Positions 1-7,851 of a stretch of DNA of 64,000 nucleotides are shown here, one piece after another. The stretch comes from an alpha proteobacterium AAP38 (GTDB lineage: Bacteria; Pseudomonadota; Alphaproteobacteria; Azospirillales; Azospirillaceae). The position numbers and the translations under genes are program-made. The notes under the pieces were generated by a model, which made no database searches, had not been told where the DNA came from, and saw only the letters and a list, made by a program, of their open reading frames with translations. The stretch is taken from NCBI GenBank assembly GCA_001296005.1, contig LJHR01000005.1, positions 62,001 through 126,000 of the forward strand. Direction: 5' to 3'. Numbering within the stretch: the first letter of the stretch is position 1; every line of letters begins with the position of its first letter.

Positions 1-390
1 CATGTCTTCATCGGGTCCTGCACCAATGGCCGGATCGAGGATCTGCGCATCGCGGCCCGCGTTCTGAAGGATCGCCGCATCGCCGATGGGGTCCAGGCGC
101 TGGTGGTGCCGGGGTCGAAGGCAGTGAAGAGCCAAGCGGAGGCAGAGGGGCTGGACGCCATTTTCCGGGCCGCCGGCTTTGAATGGCGCGAACCGGGCTG
201 TTCGCTGTGTGTTGCCATGAATGACGACCGGCTGCCACCCGGTGCGCGCTGCGCCAGCACATCGAACCGCAATTTCGAAGGGCGGCAGGGCCAGGGGGCG
301 CGTACCCATCTGATGGGCCCGGCCATGGCCGCCGCGTCCGCCATCGCCGGCCATATCGCCGACCCGCGCGACTATCTTGGGGAGGCTTGA
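1..390 (+). CDS. leuC: 3-isopropylmalate dehydratase-type large subunit (C-terminal part)
   Basis: This is the C-terminal ~129 residues of an aconitase-superfamily large subunit; the start lies before the window. The reading frame opens with [11 protein letters not shown], the conserved segment carrying one Fe-S cysteine, and later has GCSLC with the other two cluster cysteines and [12 protein letters not shown]. Similarity to enterobacterial LeuC is high through this stretch. LeuC with LeuD isomerises 2-isopropylmalate in leucine synthesis, but close relatives hydrate other substituted maleates. No leuB follows; the next genes are a LeuD-type subunit (3-nt gap) and an isocitrate-lyase-family lyase, so a catabolic dehydratase is possible. 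Family assignment is firm, substrate is not. Confidence 0.85.
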   Translation, partial: HVFIGSCTNGRIEDLRIAARVLKDRRIADGVQALVVPGSKAVKSQAEAEGLDAIFRAAGFEWREPGCSLCVAMNDDRLPPGARCASTSNRNFEGRQGQGARTHLMGPAMAAASAIAGHIADPRDYLGEA

Positions 391-393
391 TCC

Positions 394-1002
394 ATGCAGC
401 CCTTCACGACCCTGACCGCCATCGCCGCCCCGCTGGTCGAGGCGGATGTCGATACGGACATCATTTATCCCGCCCGCTTTCTGACCATCACGGAAAAGAA
501 GGGGCTGGGCCGCTATGCCTTCCATGACCGCCGCTATGACGGGCAGGGGCGGGAGCTGGCGGATTTCGTCCTGAACCGCGATCCCTGGCGCCATGCCGGC
601 ATCTTGGTCGCCGGTCCGAATTTCGGCTGCGGCTCGTCGCGCGAACAGGCCCCTTGGGCCATCCTGGATCTGGGCATCCGCTGCATCATTGCGCCCAGCT
701 TTGGGGAGATTTTCCGGGGCAATTGCTATCGCAACGGCATGCTGCCGGTGATAGTGGGGGATGCGGACCATGCCGCCCTGCTGTCCGATGCAAATGCCGG
801 GGCCAGACTGCATGTCGATCTGTCTGCCCGCACCATCACACGGCCAGACGGCTCCACCATTGCCATCGCCATCGATGATGGCAAGCGCGATGCCCTGCTG
901 AATGGCTGGGACGAGGTGATGGGCATCCTGAACCTTTATGCCGGCACCATCGACCGGTACGAGCGGGATCGCCGGACGCGCCTGCCCTGGCTTACCCGCT
1001 GA
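394..1002 (+). CDS. leuD: 3-isopropylmalate dehydratase-type small subunit
   Basis: 202 residues, the normal size of a bacterial LeuD small (swivel) subunit. It contains the VDTDIIYPARFL segment near residues 19-30, FGCGSSREQAPWA around residue 77, and IIAPSFGEIFRGN, all hallmarks of the aconitase swivel domain that closes over the LeuC active site. It starts 3 nt after leuC, so the two are co-translated as a heterodimer. It is more diverged from typical LeuD than the LeuC part is from typical LeuC. Because an isocitrate-lyase-family gene follows instead of leuB, the pair may instead act as a dialkylmalate/alkylmaleate hydratase, as DmdAB does in nicotinate fermentation; this is inference from gene order. 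Confidence 0.82.
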   Translation: MQPFTTLTAIAAPLVEADVDTDIIYPARFLTITEKKGLGRYAFHDRRYDGQGRELADFVLNRDPWRHAGILVAGPNFGCGSSREQAPWAILDLGIRCIIAPSFGEIFRGNCYRNGMLPVIVGDADHAALLSDANAGARLHVDLSARTITRPDGSTIAIAIDDGKRDALLNGWDEVMGILNLYAGTIDRYERDRRTRLPWLTR

Positions 1003-1030
1003 TAACTTCCATCTTCATACAGAGAACATC

Positions 1031-1891
1031 ATGGCCAATCCCATCCTTCGCCAGAAGCTGGCTTCCCGGCAGTTCATCACCGCCCCCGGCATCCAGGACA
1101 TGATCGCCGCTGTCGTCGCCAACAAGGTCGGCTTCGACATTGTCTATGGCAGCGGTTACTGGACCGTTGCGTCGGCCTATGGCCTGCCCGATGCCGGCAT
1201 CGCGTCGGTGACGCAGATGGTGGACCGCATGTCGACCCTGGTCCGCACCTGCAACGCCGCCGTGGTGGCCGATGCCGATACTGGCTTCGGCGGGCTGCTG
1301 AACGTGCATCACACAGTCCAGGCCTATGAACAGGCCGGTATCACCGCCATCCAGATCGAAGATCAGGAATTCCCCAAGAAGTGCGGCCATACACCGGGCA
1401 AGCGCGTCGTCCCGGCCGAAGAAATGGCTGACAAGATCCGCGTGGCGGTCGAGGCGCGGCGGGACGAGAATTTCCTGATCATCGCCCGTACCGACGCGCG
1501 GCAGAGCGAGGGGCTGGAAGGTGTGCTGCACCGCATGAAGCTCTATGCCGAAGCAGGTGCCGACATCCTGTTCCCCGAAGCGCTGACCAGTGACGAAGAG
1601 GCCCGCATCGTCACCTCCTCCCTGGACAAGCCGATGATGGCCAACATGGCCGATGGCGGCCTGACCCCCATCCGTGATGCCAAGACCCTGGAGAGCCTTG
1701 GCTATTCCATGGCCATCTTCCCGGCCATGACCAGTCTGGCGGCGGCGGCGGCCATGGAGGCGGCCCTGCTGAACCTGAAACAGACTGGCACCAGCCTCTC
1801 GCCCGATGTGCCGCTGTTCAATTTCAAGGAGTTCTGTTCCCTGATCGGGTTCGAGGATGTCTGGGCCTTCGACAAGAAGTGGGCACGCTGA
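1031..1891 (+). CDS. isocitrate lyase/PEP mutase family lyase (dimethylmalate-lyase-like)
   Basis: 286-residue TIM-barrel protein of the isocitrate lyase/PEP mutase superfamily. Visible motifs are VADADTGFGG (metal-binding loop), IEDQEFPKKCGH with the catalytic KKCGH of true C-C lyases, and IIARTDAR. The retained Cys argues for cleavage of a 2-hydroxy-dicarboxylate (methylisocitrate, dimethylmalate, citramalate type) rather than a phosphonomutase. I chose ATG 1031 because the family N-terminus begins here; an upstream in-frame extension would overlap leuD. It lies 28 nt after the LeuD-type gene, so hydratase plus lyase could form a two-step module giving a 2-keto acid and a carboxylate. The 2-methylisocitrate lyase annotation is less likely since no prpC/prpD is present. 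Confidence 0.8.
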   Translation: MANPILRQKLASRQFITAPGIQDMIAAVVANKVGFDIVYGSGYWTVASAYGLPDAGIASVTQMVDRMSTLVRTCNAAVVADADTGFGGLLNVHHTVQAYEQAGITAIQIEDQEFPKKCGHTPGKRVVPAEEMADKIRVAVEARRDENFLIIARTDARQSEGLEGVLHRMKLYAEAGADILFPEALTSDEEARIVTSSLDKPMMANMADGGLTPIRDAKTLESLGYSMAIFPAMTSLAAAAAMEAALLNLKQTGTSLSPDVPLFNFKEFCSLIGFEDVWAFDKKWAR

Positions 1892-1937
1892 TCCATACTG
1901 TCCAACAGGCGGATAGTTGATAACGCCCAGTGCGACC

Positions 1938-1959
1938 GGTGCCCCCAAAACTTGGCACC
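1938..1959. promoter_or_regulatory. inverted repeat upstream of iclR-type gene
   Basis: GGTGCC and GGCACC arms separated by 10 nt, 35 nt before the regulator start. IclR proteins commonly autoregulate from palindromic sites, so this is a candidate operator; the match is only 6 bp per arm and no experimental link can be shown. Confidence 0.35.
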
Positions 1960-1993
1960 ATCCAACCTTCATATTTGTTGGGGGGAGGGGTGA

Positions 1994-2788
1994 ATGGAAA
2001 AAGGGGTGCCCATCCGGGCCATCAGCCGGGCCATTGCGGCATTGAAGGCAATCAACCGGCAGGGGTCGCTGACCATGATGGAAATCGCTCGGTCGGCGGA
2101 GGTGCCCTATCCCACCGCCTGCCGTCTGGTGCAGACCCTGGTCTATGAAGGGCTGGTGGAGCAGGAGCCGGATCGTAAGCGTTACCGCCCCACGGCCATG
2201 GTGCAGTCGCTTGCCTATGGGTTCCAGGATGATGACCGGCTGGTGGAGATCGCGCGACCGCATATCGTGTCGCTGACGCGGCGCATCGGCTGGCCCATTT
2301 CCATCGCGTCCCGCGTGGGGCGTAACATGATGCTGCGTGACAGCACGCATGCCAACACGGCACTGACCTTTGAACGTTACTATCCCGGCTTCACCTTGCC
2401 CGTGCTGGACAGCGCGTCGGGCAAGCTTTCCATGGCCTACACGCCCGACGAGGAGCGTGAAACCCTGCTGCGCTGGATGAAGGTGTCGCAAGAAGTGGAC
2501 CCGGAATATCTGAAGGCTGCCCGTGCCGGACTGAATGTTGAGCGTATCCGGTCACAGGGCTATGCCGTCCAGGGCCGCAATCATCACAATCTGACGCCGG
2601 GGAAGACCGCCTCCATCGCTGTGCCGATTTTCCTGGGCGAGCATTTCAAGGCGGCGATGACGGTGATCTTCTTTGCGTCGGCCATGAAGCCTGAGGCGGC
2701 GCTGGACCGCTATCTGGATGATCTGAAAGGCACCGCCGACATGATCAGTGCGGAACTGACCCAGGCGGCGGCGCTTAATCAGAGGTGA
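1994..2788 (+). CDS. IclR family transcriptional regulator
   Basis: 264 residues, standard IclR length. Residues ~8-70 form the winged helix (RAISRAIAALKAIN, then LTMMEIARSAEVPYPTACRLVQTL as recognition helix), residues ~85-255 the effector-binding domain (RIGWPISIASRVGRNMMLRD, AVQGRNHHN, ASIAVPIF). The sequence resembles the MhpR branch that regulates aromatic degradation. A GGAGGGG ribosome site sits 3 nt before ATG 1994. It lies between the hydratase-lyase genes and the oxygenase operon on the same strand and probably controls one or both; the effector is unknown. Confidence 0.88.
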   Translation: MEKGVPIRAISRAIAALKAINRQGSLTMMEIARSAEVPYPTACRLVQTLVYEGLVEQEPDRKRYRPTAMVQSLAYGFQDDDRLVEIARPHIVSLTRRIGWPISIASRVGRNMMLRDSTHANTALTFERYYPGFTLPVLDSASGKLSMAYTPDEERETLLRWMKVSQEVDPEYLKAARAGLNVERIRSQGYAVQGRNHHNLTPGKTASIAVPIFLGEHFKAAMTVIFFASAMKPEAALDRYLDDLKGTADMISAELTQAAALNQR

Positions 2789-2815
2789 TCTGGTGCAGAT
2801 AACAACGCACCCGCG

Positions 2816-4033
2816 TCACTTCCCCTGCGCCACCAGCTTCACTGGCTTCACCAGTCCGCGCAGCAGAATGTTGGGCAGATAGGCATTGTCCCAATCCACG
2901 CCCTTCGGCGGGTTGGGCCCCATGCGCAGGGCGATCAGGCCGGTCTTGCGGGACACGAAGACTGTCTGGTTGCCATTGCCGTCGAACAGGAACAGGTCCT
3001 TGTCCAAATAGGGTTCTGAATGCAGCACCTTGGGTCCCGGTGCCCCCGGCGCGCCAAAACCACGGCGTTCGACATAGGGGCCGGCGACCCACAGGCCCAG
3101 GCCATAATGCGGGTTCTGCGCCGTCGCGGTGGCCATTTCCTGGACATAGCCCTTGGGCAGCAGACGCTTGGTGCCAACCTTGCCATCATCCAGCAGCAGC
3201 TTTGCCAGATGCAGCCAGGCCCGCGCCGGCAACATCATGCAGCAACCGGAATGGGCCAGCCCGCCCGGCCGGTTCACCCAGACCTCACCCCCCGGCGCAC
3301 CGGTCGGGATCAGCAGTTCGGTGCCCACGAATTCCGCATAACGGCGGCCCGTCGCCCGTTCGATGACCAGTGCCACCAGTTCAGAGGTGGCGTTGGAATA
3401 GCCATAGCGCGTCCCCGGCGCGTCGGTCAGGGGATAATCCTTGACGATATAGGTGCCATGATCGACCGATAGATAGGCGAGATTCCAGGGATGGTTGGGA
3501 TCGGCATTGAACCCCTGTTCCAGAAAGCCGGTACGCATATCTAGCAGGTGACGGATCAGCATCGCTTCCTTGGGTGTGCCCTTCCATTCGGTGATGAAGT
3601 CAGAAACGCTCTGGTCCAGCGACTTGATCTTGCCCATTTCAATGGCGCGGCCCACGATCATGGCCGTCATCGGCTTGGACAGCGATTTCGATGCCAGCGG
3701 CGTATCGGCTTTGGTGCCCGCGAAATATGTTTCGTCCTGCACCTTGCCATCATGCCAGACGATGAAGGCCTGGGCGCCGCTGGCTTCCGCATAGGAACGG
3801 GCGGCGTTCAGGGCATCCGGCTTGATGCTGCTCCGGCCCGGCTGGACCATGGGAAGGGCGGTGGGGGCACCGGCGACCGGCTCACGCGGCTGGTACAGCG
3901 TTTCCATCGGGCCGCCGGCGGTCAGTATGGCCAAGCGCTGCGCATAAACGGTATCCGCATCCGTCTGCGCCATCGCGGTGCCAGATATGGTCAGGGCCAA
4001 AAGGGTGGTCAACCAGAAAGACGCGTACCGCAT
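2816..4033 (-). CDS. secreted serine hydrolase, class C beta-lactamase-related
   Basis: 405 residues with a clear signal peptide (about 22 residues ending AMAQ). The serine beta-lactamase/penicillin-binding fold is shown by SKSLSKPM (SxxK nucleophile motif), YSNAT (YxN) and downstream HSGCC/GLGLW segments. The arrangement is closer to 6-aminohexanoate-dimer hydrolases and esterases of this family than to true AmpC. It would act in the periplasm on an ester or amide. It is convergent with the iclR gene and divergent from the cytochrome c operon; possible involvement in the same catabolic system is context inference only. Confidence 0.8.
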   Translation of the reverse strand: MRYASFWLTTLLALTISGTAMAQTDADTVYAQRLAILTAGGPMETLYQPREPVAGAPTALPMVQPGRSSIKPDALNAARSYAEASGAQAFIVWHDGKVQDETYFAGTKADTPLASKSLSKPMTAMIVGRAIEMGKIKSLDQSVSDFITEWKGTPKEAMLIRHLLDMRTGFLEQGFNADPNHPWNLAYLSVDHGTYIVKDYPLTDAPGTRYGYSNATSELVALVIERATGRRYAEFVGTELLIPTGAPGGEVWVNRPGGLAHSGCCMMLPARAWLHLAKLLLDDGKVGTKRLLPKGYVQEMATATAQNPHYGLGLWVAGPYVERRGFGAPGAPGPKVLHSEPYLDKDLFLFDGNGNQTVFVSRKTGLIALRMGPNPPKGVDWDNAYLPNILLRGLVKPVKLVAQGK

Positions 4034-4072
4034 GCCAAACCTTCCCGTTATTGGTTGATCCTGAACGAAAAA

Positions 4073-4104
4073 GACCGCGGTGTCGAAGGATCGGCGCCGC
4101 GGTC
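4073..4104 (-). terminator. hairpin with U-tract in the leader of the serine hydrolase gene
   Basis: Perfect 8-bp arms GACCGCGG/CCGCGGTC with a 16-nt loop; read on the minus strand the structure is followed by TCTTTTTC, ending about 34 nt before the start codon at 4033. It looks like an intrinsic terminator placed in a 5' leader. The rest of the 4034-4335 gap between divergent genes shows no convincing gene. Confidence 0.4.
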
Positions 4105-4335
4105 AGTTTTCGGGAACTCAGTGCTCGCGATGCGGAGAACCGCTGGTCGCAGGTTGACCATAGGCGCGTATGCATAGACCCGACAGGGCAGGCGGAGGGT
4201 TTATCCACCCTGTGGCCAGATATGGACCCGTGTATCGACGGCCCATTCGGCATGCGCCCAAATACCAGCATGCGGATCGCCCATTTCGATTAGAGCGGTT
4301 CCAAATAATCGTTCTGCATGGAGGCATGAACAGCC

Positions 4336-4749
4336 ATGGCATTTGTCGGAAAGAAATATCGTAGCCTTTCGGCGCGCGCCATCATTCCCGCCATTCTGGT
4401 CTCCGTCATGGTGTCGAGCGCTCCTGCCGCGATGGCGCAGACGGCCCCCGACAAGGGTGAGCGCCTGTTCCTGCGCTGCCGTACCTGCCATGAGGTGGCG
4501 GCGGGCAAGCCCAACAAGGTCGGTCCCAATCTGCATGGTTTCTGGGGCAAGCCTGCCGGCCATGTCGAGGGGTTCAAATATTCCGACGCCCTGCGCAGCA
4601 GCGGTGTCGTCTGGGACGAGAAGACGCTGGATGTCTGGCTGACGCATCCGACCACGCTGGTCGGCGGCACGACCATGGCGTTCATCGGTCTGCCGGAAAA
4701 GGCCGACCGTGATGCCCTGATCGCCTATCTGCAAAAAGCCACCAACTGA
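4336..4749 (+). CDS. class I cytochrome c
   Basis: 137 residues: a long basic N-terminus and hydrophobic signal peptide to about residue 35 (ending AMAQ), then one CRTCH haem-binding motif near residues 48-52 and a VGPNLHGF segment; the distal Met is probably in TTMAFIGL. This is a cytochrome c2/c550-type soluble periplasmic electron carrier. GGAGG lies 11 nt before ATG. It is the first gene of an operon with an FAD hydroxylase, a racemase-fold protein and a deacetylase-fold hydrolase; a periplasmic cytochrome is odd company for these cytoplasmic enzymes and suggests an undetected periplasmic dehydrogenase step. Confidence 0.85.
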   Translation: MAFVGKKYRSLSARAIIPAILVSVMVSSAPAAMAQTAPDKGERLFLRCRTCHEVAAGKPNKVGPNLHGFWGKPAGHVEGFKYSDALRSSGVVWDEKTLDVWLTHPTTLVGGTTMAFIGLPEKADRDALIAYLQKATN

Positions 4750-4782
4750 CATCCCACCCGCATAAATAGAAAGGCAGTTCCC

Positions 4783-5976
4783 ATGATCCGAACGCAGGTG
4801 GTGATCGCCGGCGCCGGCCCGGTTGGCACGGTCGCGGCCTATTATCTGGCCCGCCAGGGTATTGACGTATTGGTGCTGGAGGCCGGTGCCGATTGTGCGC
4901 AGGATCTGCGCGCCTCCACCTTTCATCCACCCACGCTGGAAATGCTGGATGATCTGGAGATCACGCCCTTCCTTCTGGAAAAGGGCCTGAAGGCGCCGAT
5001 CTATCATTACCGTGACCGCCGCACGGGGCAGGTGGTGGAGTTCGACCTGGGTGAGCTGGAGGGCAGCACCCGCTACCCCTACCGCCTGCAATGTGAACAG
5101 TATCATCTGGCCCGCGCGCTCGCGGAAAAGCTGGAGGCGCATCCCAAGGCCACCGTGAAGTTCGGCAGCCGTCTGGTTTATGTGAACCAGGACGAGACGG
5201 GTGTGGATCTGGCCTATGAGACGCCGTTCGCCATCGAGAAGGTGCGCGCCGACTGGCTGATCGGTGCCGACGGCGCCAATTCCGCCGTGCGCAAATGGCT
5301 GGGCATCGGGTTCGACGGCTTCACCTATCCGGAGAAGTTCCTGTGCCTGTCCACGGCGGAACCGCTGGAAGACTATTTCCCGAATCTGGCGCATGTGAAT
5401 TATGTCGCCGATCCGGAGGAATGGCTGGTTCTGCTGCGGGTGCCGTCGGTCTGGCGCATCCTGCTGCCGGCCACGCCGGAAAGTTCGGATGCTGATCTGG
5501 TGTCGGACGAGAACCGTGACCGCGTGTTCCATCGTCTGATCGGCAGGACCGGCGTCAAGACCCCTCACCGCACCATCTATCGCATGCATCAGCGGGTGGC
5601 AGAGAGCTTCCGCAAGGGCCGCGCCTTCCTGATCGGTGACAGCGCGCATCTGAACAACCCGTTGGGCGGGTTCGGCATGAACAGCGGTATCCATGATGCC
5701 TTCAACCTGTGCCAGCGCCTGACCGCCATCATCAAGAATGGCGAGGATGAGGCCAGCCTGGATCAGTTCAGCCGCCAGCGCCGCGGTGCCGCCCGCAGCT
5801 TCGTCCAGGCGCAGACCATCCAGACCATGGAAATGATGAAGGAAGGCCACGCCTCGGCACAGGAAAAGCGCCGGGACGAGATGCTGGCCATCCGTAACGA
5901 TCCGGAGCGGCGGCGTCAGTTCCTGATGCGGCAGGCCATGTTCCAGAGTCTGGCCGACGCTGCGGCGATCGACTGA
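4783..5976 (+). CDS. FAD-dependent aromatic hydroxylase (group A flavin monooxygenase)
   Basis: 397 residues. N-terminal Rossmann motif GAGPVGTVAAYYLARQG at residues ~9-25, the RASTFHPPTLEML segment typical of phenol/MhpA-like hydroxylases, the DG motif (LIGADGANSAVRKWLG, ~residue 162) and the GD motif (FLIGDSAHLNNPLGGFGMN, ~residue 284). The C-terminal thioredoxin-like domain found in longer MhpA/PheA members is absent. It should use NAD(P)H and O2 to hydroxylate an aromatic or heteroaromatic acid; some relatives open pyridine rings. Gaps of 33 nt upstream and about 27 nt downstream indicate one operon. Substrate unassigned. Confidence 0.83.
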   Translation: MIRTQVVIAGAGPVGTVAAYYLARQGIDVLVLEAGADCAQDLRASTFHPPTLEMLDDLEITPFLLEKGLKAPIYHYRDRRTGQVVEFDLGELEGSTRYPYRLQCEQYHLARALAEKLEAHPKATVKFGSRLVYVNQDETGVDLAYETPFAIEKVRADWLIGADGANSAVRKWLGIGFDGFTYPEKFLCLSTAEPLEDYFPNLAHVNYVADPEEWLVLLRVPSVWRILLPATPESSDADLVSDENRDRVFHRLIGRTGVKTPHRTIYRMHQRVAESFRKGRAFLIGDSAHLNNPLGGFGMNSGIHDAFNLCQRLTAIIKNGEDEASLDQFSRQRRGAARSFVQAQTIQTMEMMKEGHASAQEKRRDEMLAIRNDPERRRQFLMRQAMFQSLADAAAID

Positions 5977-6003
5977 CCATATCCAGCAGACAGGGGAATG
6001 TTC

Positions 6004-6762
6004 ATGCAGGATGAAGCCAAGGACAGCCGTGGCTGGCGCAAGGTGTTCGGGGTGCTGGGACCCAGCACGAACACCACCGTGCAGCCCGATTTCGACGATA
6101 TGCGCCCGGCTGGCGTCACCAACCATTACAGCCGCATCATCGTTTCCAACGCCCAGGCCATCAGCAACGAGACCTTCCTGGCCGGCACCCAGGCCATTGC
6201 CGACAATACGGTCGATGCCGTGAAGTCGGTGATGACCGCCGATCCGGATTATCTGGTGATGGGCATGTCGGCCATCACCTTCTATGGCGGGGCGGAAGGG
6301 GCAGCGCGGTTCCGCCGCCAGATCCGGGAGGTCAGCGGGCTATATCTCTCCACCGGTTCTGAATCGCTGGCCGCCGCCATCGCCGCCTATGGCGGGGTGA
6401 AGAAGGTGGCCTTCGTGTCGCCCTATTACCCCGTTGCCAATGAACAGGTCCGTAACTTCCTGTCCGATTACGGGTATGAGACGGTGCGCGATGTGCCGCT
6501 GCAATGCCCGTCCTGGACCTCTATCGCGCGCGTCGGCACCAGCCGCCTGCGTGAGGTTCTGAAACAGCTGGACGGTGATGATGTCGATGCCATCCTGCAG
6601 GTCGGCACCAACCTGTCGATGGTGAAGCTGGCCGCGGCGGCGGAGATGTGGCTGGGCAAGCCCGTGATCGCCATCAATACGGCCACCTATTGGCACGCGC
6701 TGCGCGCCAACGGTATCCAGGACAAGGTCTACGGCTTCGGTCGCCTGCTGGAGGAATTCTGA
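6004..6762 (+). CDS. Asp/Glu racemase-superfamily protein (AMDase/maleate isomerase-like) without catalytic cysteines
   Basis: 252 residues from ATG 6004, chosen over ATG 5998 because GGGG at 5993-5996 is correctly spaced only for the later codon. The opening FGVLGPSTNTT matches the substrate Asn region of maleate isomerases. The first catalytic-Cys loop reads LVMGMSAITFYGG (Ser at ~89) and the second reads LQVGTNLSM (Val-Gly-Thr-Asn at ~200-203), so neither family cysteine is present; the only Cys is near residue 168 in LQCPSW. Arylmalonate decarboxylase keeps the second Cys, so this protein is unlike either known activity. Same operon as the hydroxylase and deacetylase; function unknown. 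Confidence 0.78.
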   Translation: MQDEAKDSRGWRKVFGVLGPSTNTTVQPDFDDMRPAGVTNHYSRIIVSNAQAISNETFLAGTQAIADNTVDAVKSVMTADPDYLVMGMSAITFYGGAEGAARFRRQIREVSGLYLSTGSESLAAAIAAYGGVKKVAFVSPYYPVANEQVRNFLSDYGYETVRDVPLQCPSWTSIARVGTSRLREVLKQLDGDDVDAILQVGTNLSMVKLAAAAEMWLGKPVIAINTATYWHALRANGIQDKVYGFGRLLEEF

Positions 6763-6765
6763 TCC

Positions 6766-7674
6766 ATGTTTTCCTATGATTATGTGCCGCTGCCCAAGCG
6801 CGGTCCTCTGCGCTGGCCCGACGGCAAGAAGGTCGCGCTGATCCTGACCTTCAACCTGGAAACCTGGGACCTGACCAAGGACACGGACAAGCCGTACTAT
6901 GCCGGTGGCCCGGCCATCCTGCCGGATGTTCTGCCCGGTGACACGCCCGATTTCCCGAATTTCACCTGGCGTGAATATGGTCAGCGGGTGGGCATCTGGC
7001 GTCTTTACGACCTGTTCGATGAGATGGGCGTCAAGGCGAGCTGCACCACCAACGCCGTCACATTCGAACGGCGCAAGGCGATGGTCGATGCCTGCCTGGA
7101 ACGCGGCTGGGAGCTTCTGGCCCATAATTATGAACAGGGCGAGCTGCTGACCAATTTCGCCAAGGACCCGGCCAAGGAGCGCGACATCATCCTCCGCTCC
7201 ATCGAGATGTACGAGCGGCATGTGGGCCGCCGCCCGTTGGGCTGGCTGTCCTCCTCGCTGCGCGGCACCTTGAATACGGCGGGCATCCTGGCCGAACAGG
7301 GTTTCCTGTTCTATTGCGACATCATGAATGATGATCAGCCCTATCCGTTGCAGACGGAAAACGGGCCGCTGGTGTCGGTGCCCTATTCCAACGAAATCAA
7401 TGATTTCACCCTGCTGACCCGCCGCAATCTGACCACCGACGCCTTCCGCGATACGCTGATCGAGGAACTGTCGGTGCTGCGTCAGGAAGGGGCGAAGACG
7501 GCGCGCTTGATGAATGTGGGCCTGCACCCGCATGTCACGGGCCGCGCCTATCGTATCCGGGGCCTGCGGGAATTCCTGGAATATGCCAAGAGCCTGGATG
7601 ATGTCTGGTGGCCGACGCGGGAGGAACTGGCCCGCTGGTATCTGGCCAACAGCGAAGGCCACATGCCGGGCTGA
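6766..7674 (+). CDS. polysaccharide deacetylase-family hydrolase (PuuE allantoinase-like)
   Basis: 302 residues with a NodB-like barrel: ALILTFNLETWD near residue 25-35, TTNAVTFERR, WELLAHNYEQGE around residue 115-125, GWLSSSLRGT, and GLHPHVTGRAYR near the C-terminus. It lacks a signal peptide and the metal-binding TFDDG and HSxxH patterns of chitin deacetylases, and instead resembles the cytoplasmic PuuE-type cyclic amide hydrolases. It starts 3 nt after the preceding gene. The likely job is hydrolysis of an amide or ring C-N bond created after flavin hydroxylation; this is an inference from family and neighbours. Confidence 0.78.
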   Translation: MFSYDYVPLPKRGPLRWPDGKKVALILTFNLETWDLTKDTDKPYYAGGPAILPDVLPGDTPDFPNFTWREYGQRVGIWRLYDLFDEMGVKASCTTNAVTFERRKAMVDACLERGWELLAHNYEQGELLTNFAKDPAKERDIILRSIEMYERHVGRRPLGWLSSSLRGTLNTAGILAEQGFLFYCDIMNDDQPYPLQTENGPLVSVPYSNEINDFTLLTRRNLTTDAFRDTLIEELSVLRQEGAKTARLMNVGLHPHVTGRAYRIRGLREFLEYAKSLDDVWWPTREELARWYLANSEGHMPG

Positions 7675-7699
7675 CAACCCGTCCTTGTCATTGAAACGG

Positions 7700-7729
7700 A
7701 AAGCCGGGCGCCTGACAGCGCCCGGCTTT
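7700..7729 (+). terminator. intrinsic terminator of the oxygenase operon
   Basis: Perfect 12-bp stem AAAGCCGGGCGC / GCGCCCGGCTTT with a 6-nt loop, 25 nt after the deacetylase stop codon. It separates the oxygenase operon from the inositol phosphate genes. Confidence 0.85.
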
Positions 7730-7764
7730 CTGCGTTAATCGCGTCGATAAGTCGATTGCGTGAT

Positions 7765-7790
7765 GGAAAATATCTTCTAAATTTTTAGAA
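7765..7790 (+). promoter_or_regulatory. candidate RpiR/IolR-type operator and palindrome before the transporter operon
   Basis: GGAA-AATATC-TTCT (7765-7778, one mismatch to GGAA-N6-TTCC) overlaps a perfect palindrome TTCTAAATTTTTAGAA (7775-7790). The AT-rich block stands out from the GC-rich surroundings and lies about 60 nt before the chosen start of the MFS gene. Similar sites precede the TonB receptor, iolG, rpiR and iolC genes. Confidence 0.5.
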
Positions 7791-7851
7791 TATGGAATAT
7801 CTTGCCTTCCAACGCGACGGGATGAACCGTCCGGCTGGGGAGGAGAGCGCC

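Noticed and set aside
992-2491. 499-codon open frame on the minus strand
   Set aside because: It lies antisense to the lyase and IclR genes, whose motifs are clear; long antisense frames are expected in GC-rich DNA and the translation is His/Arg/Gly-rich with no domain.
4201-6126. 641-codon open frame on the minus strand
   Set aside because: Antisense to cytochrome c and the flavin hydroxylase; no recognisable protein.
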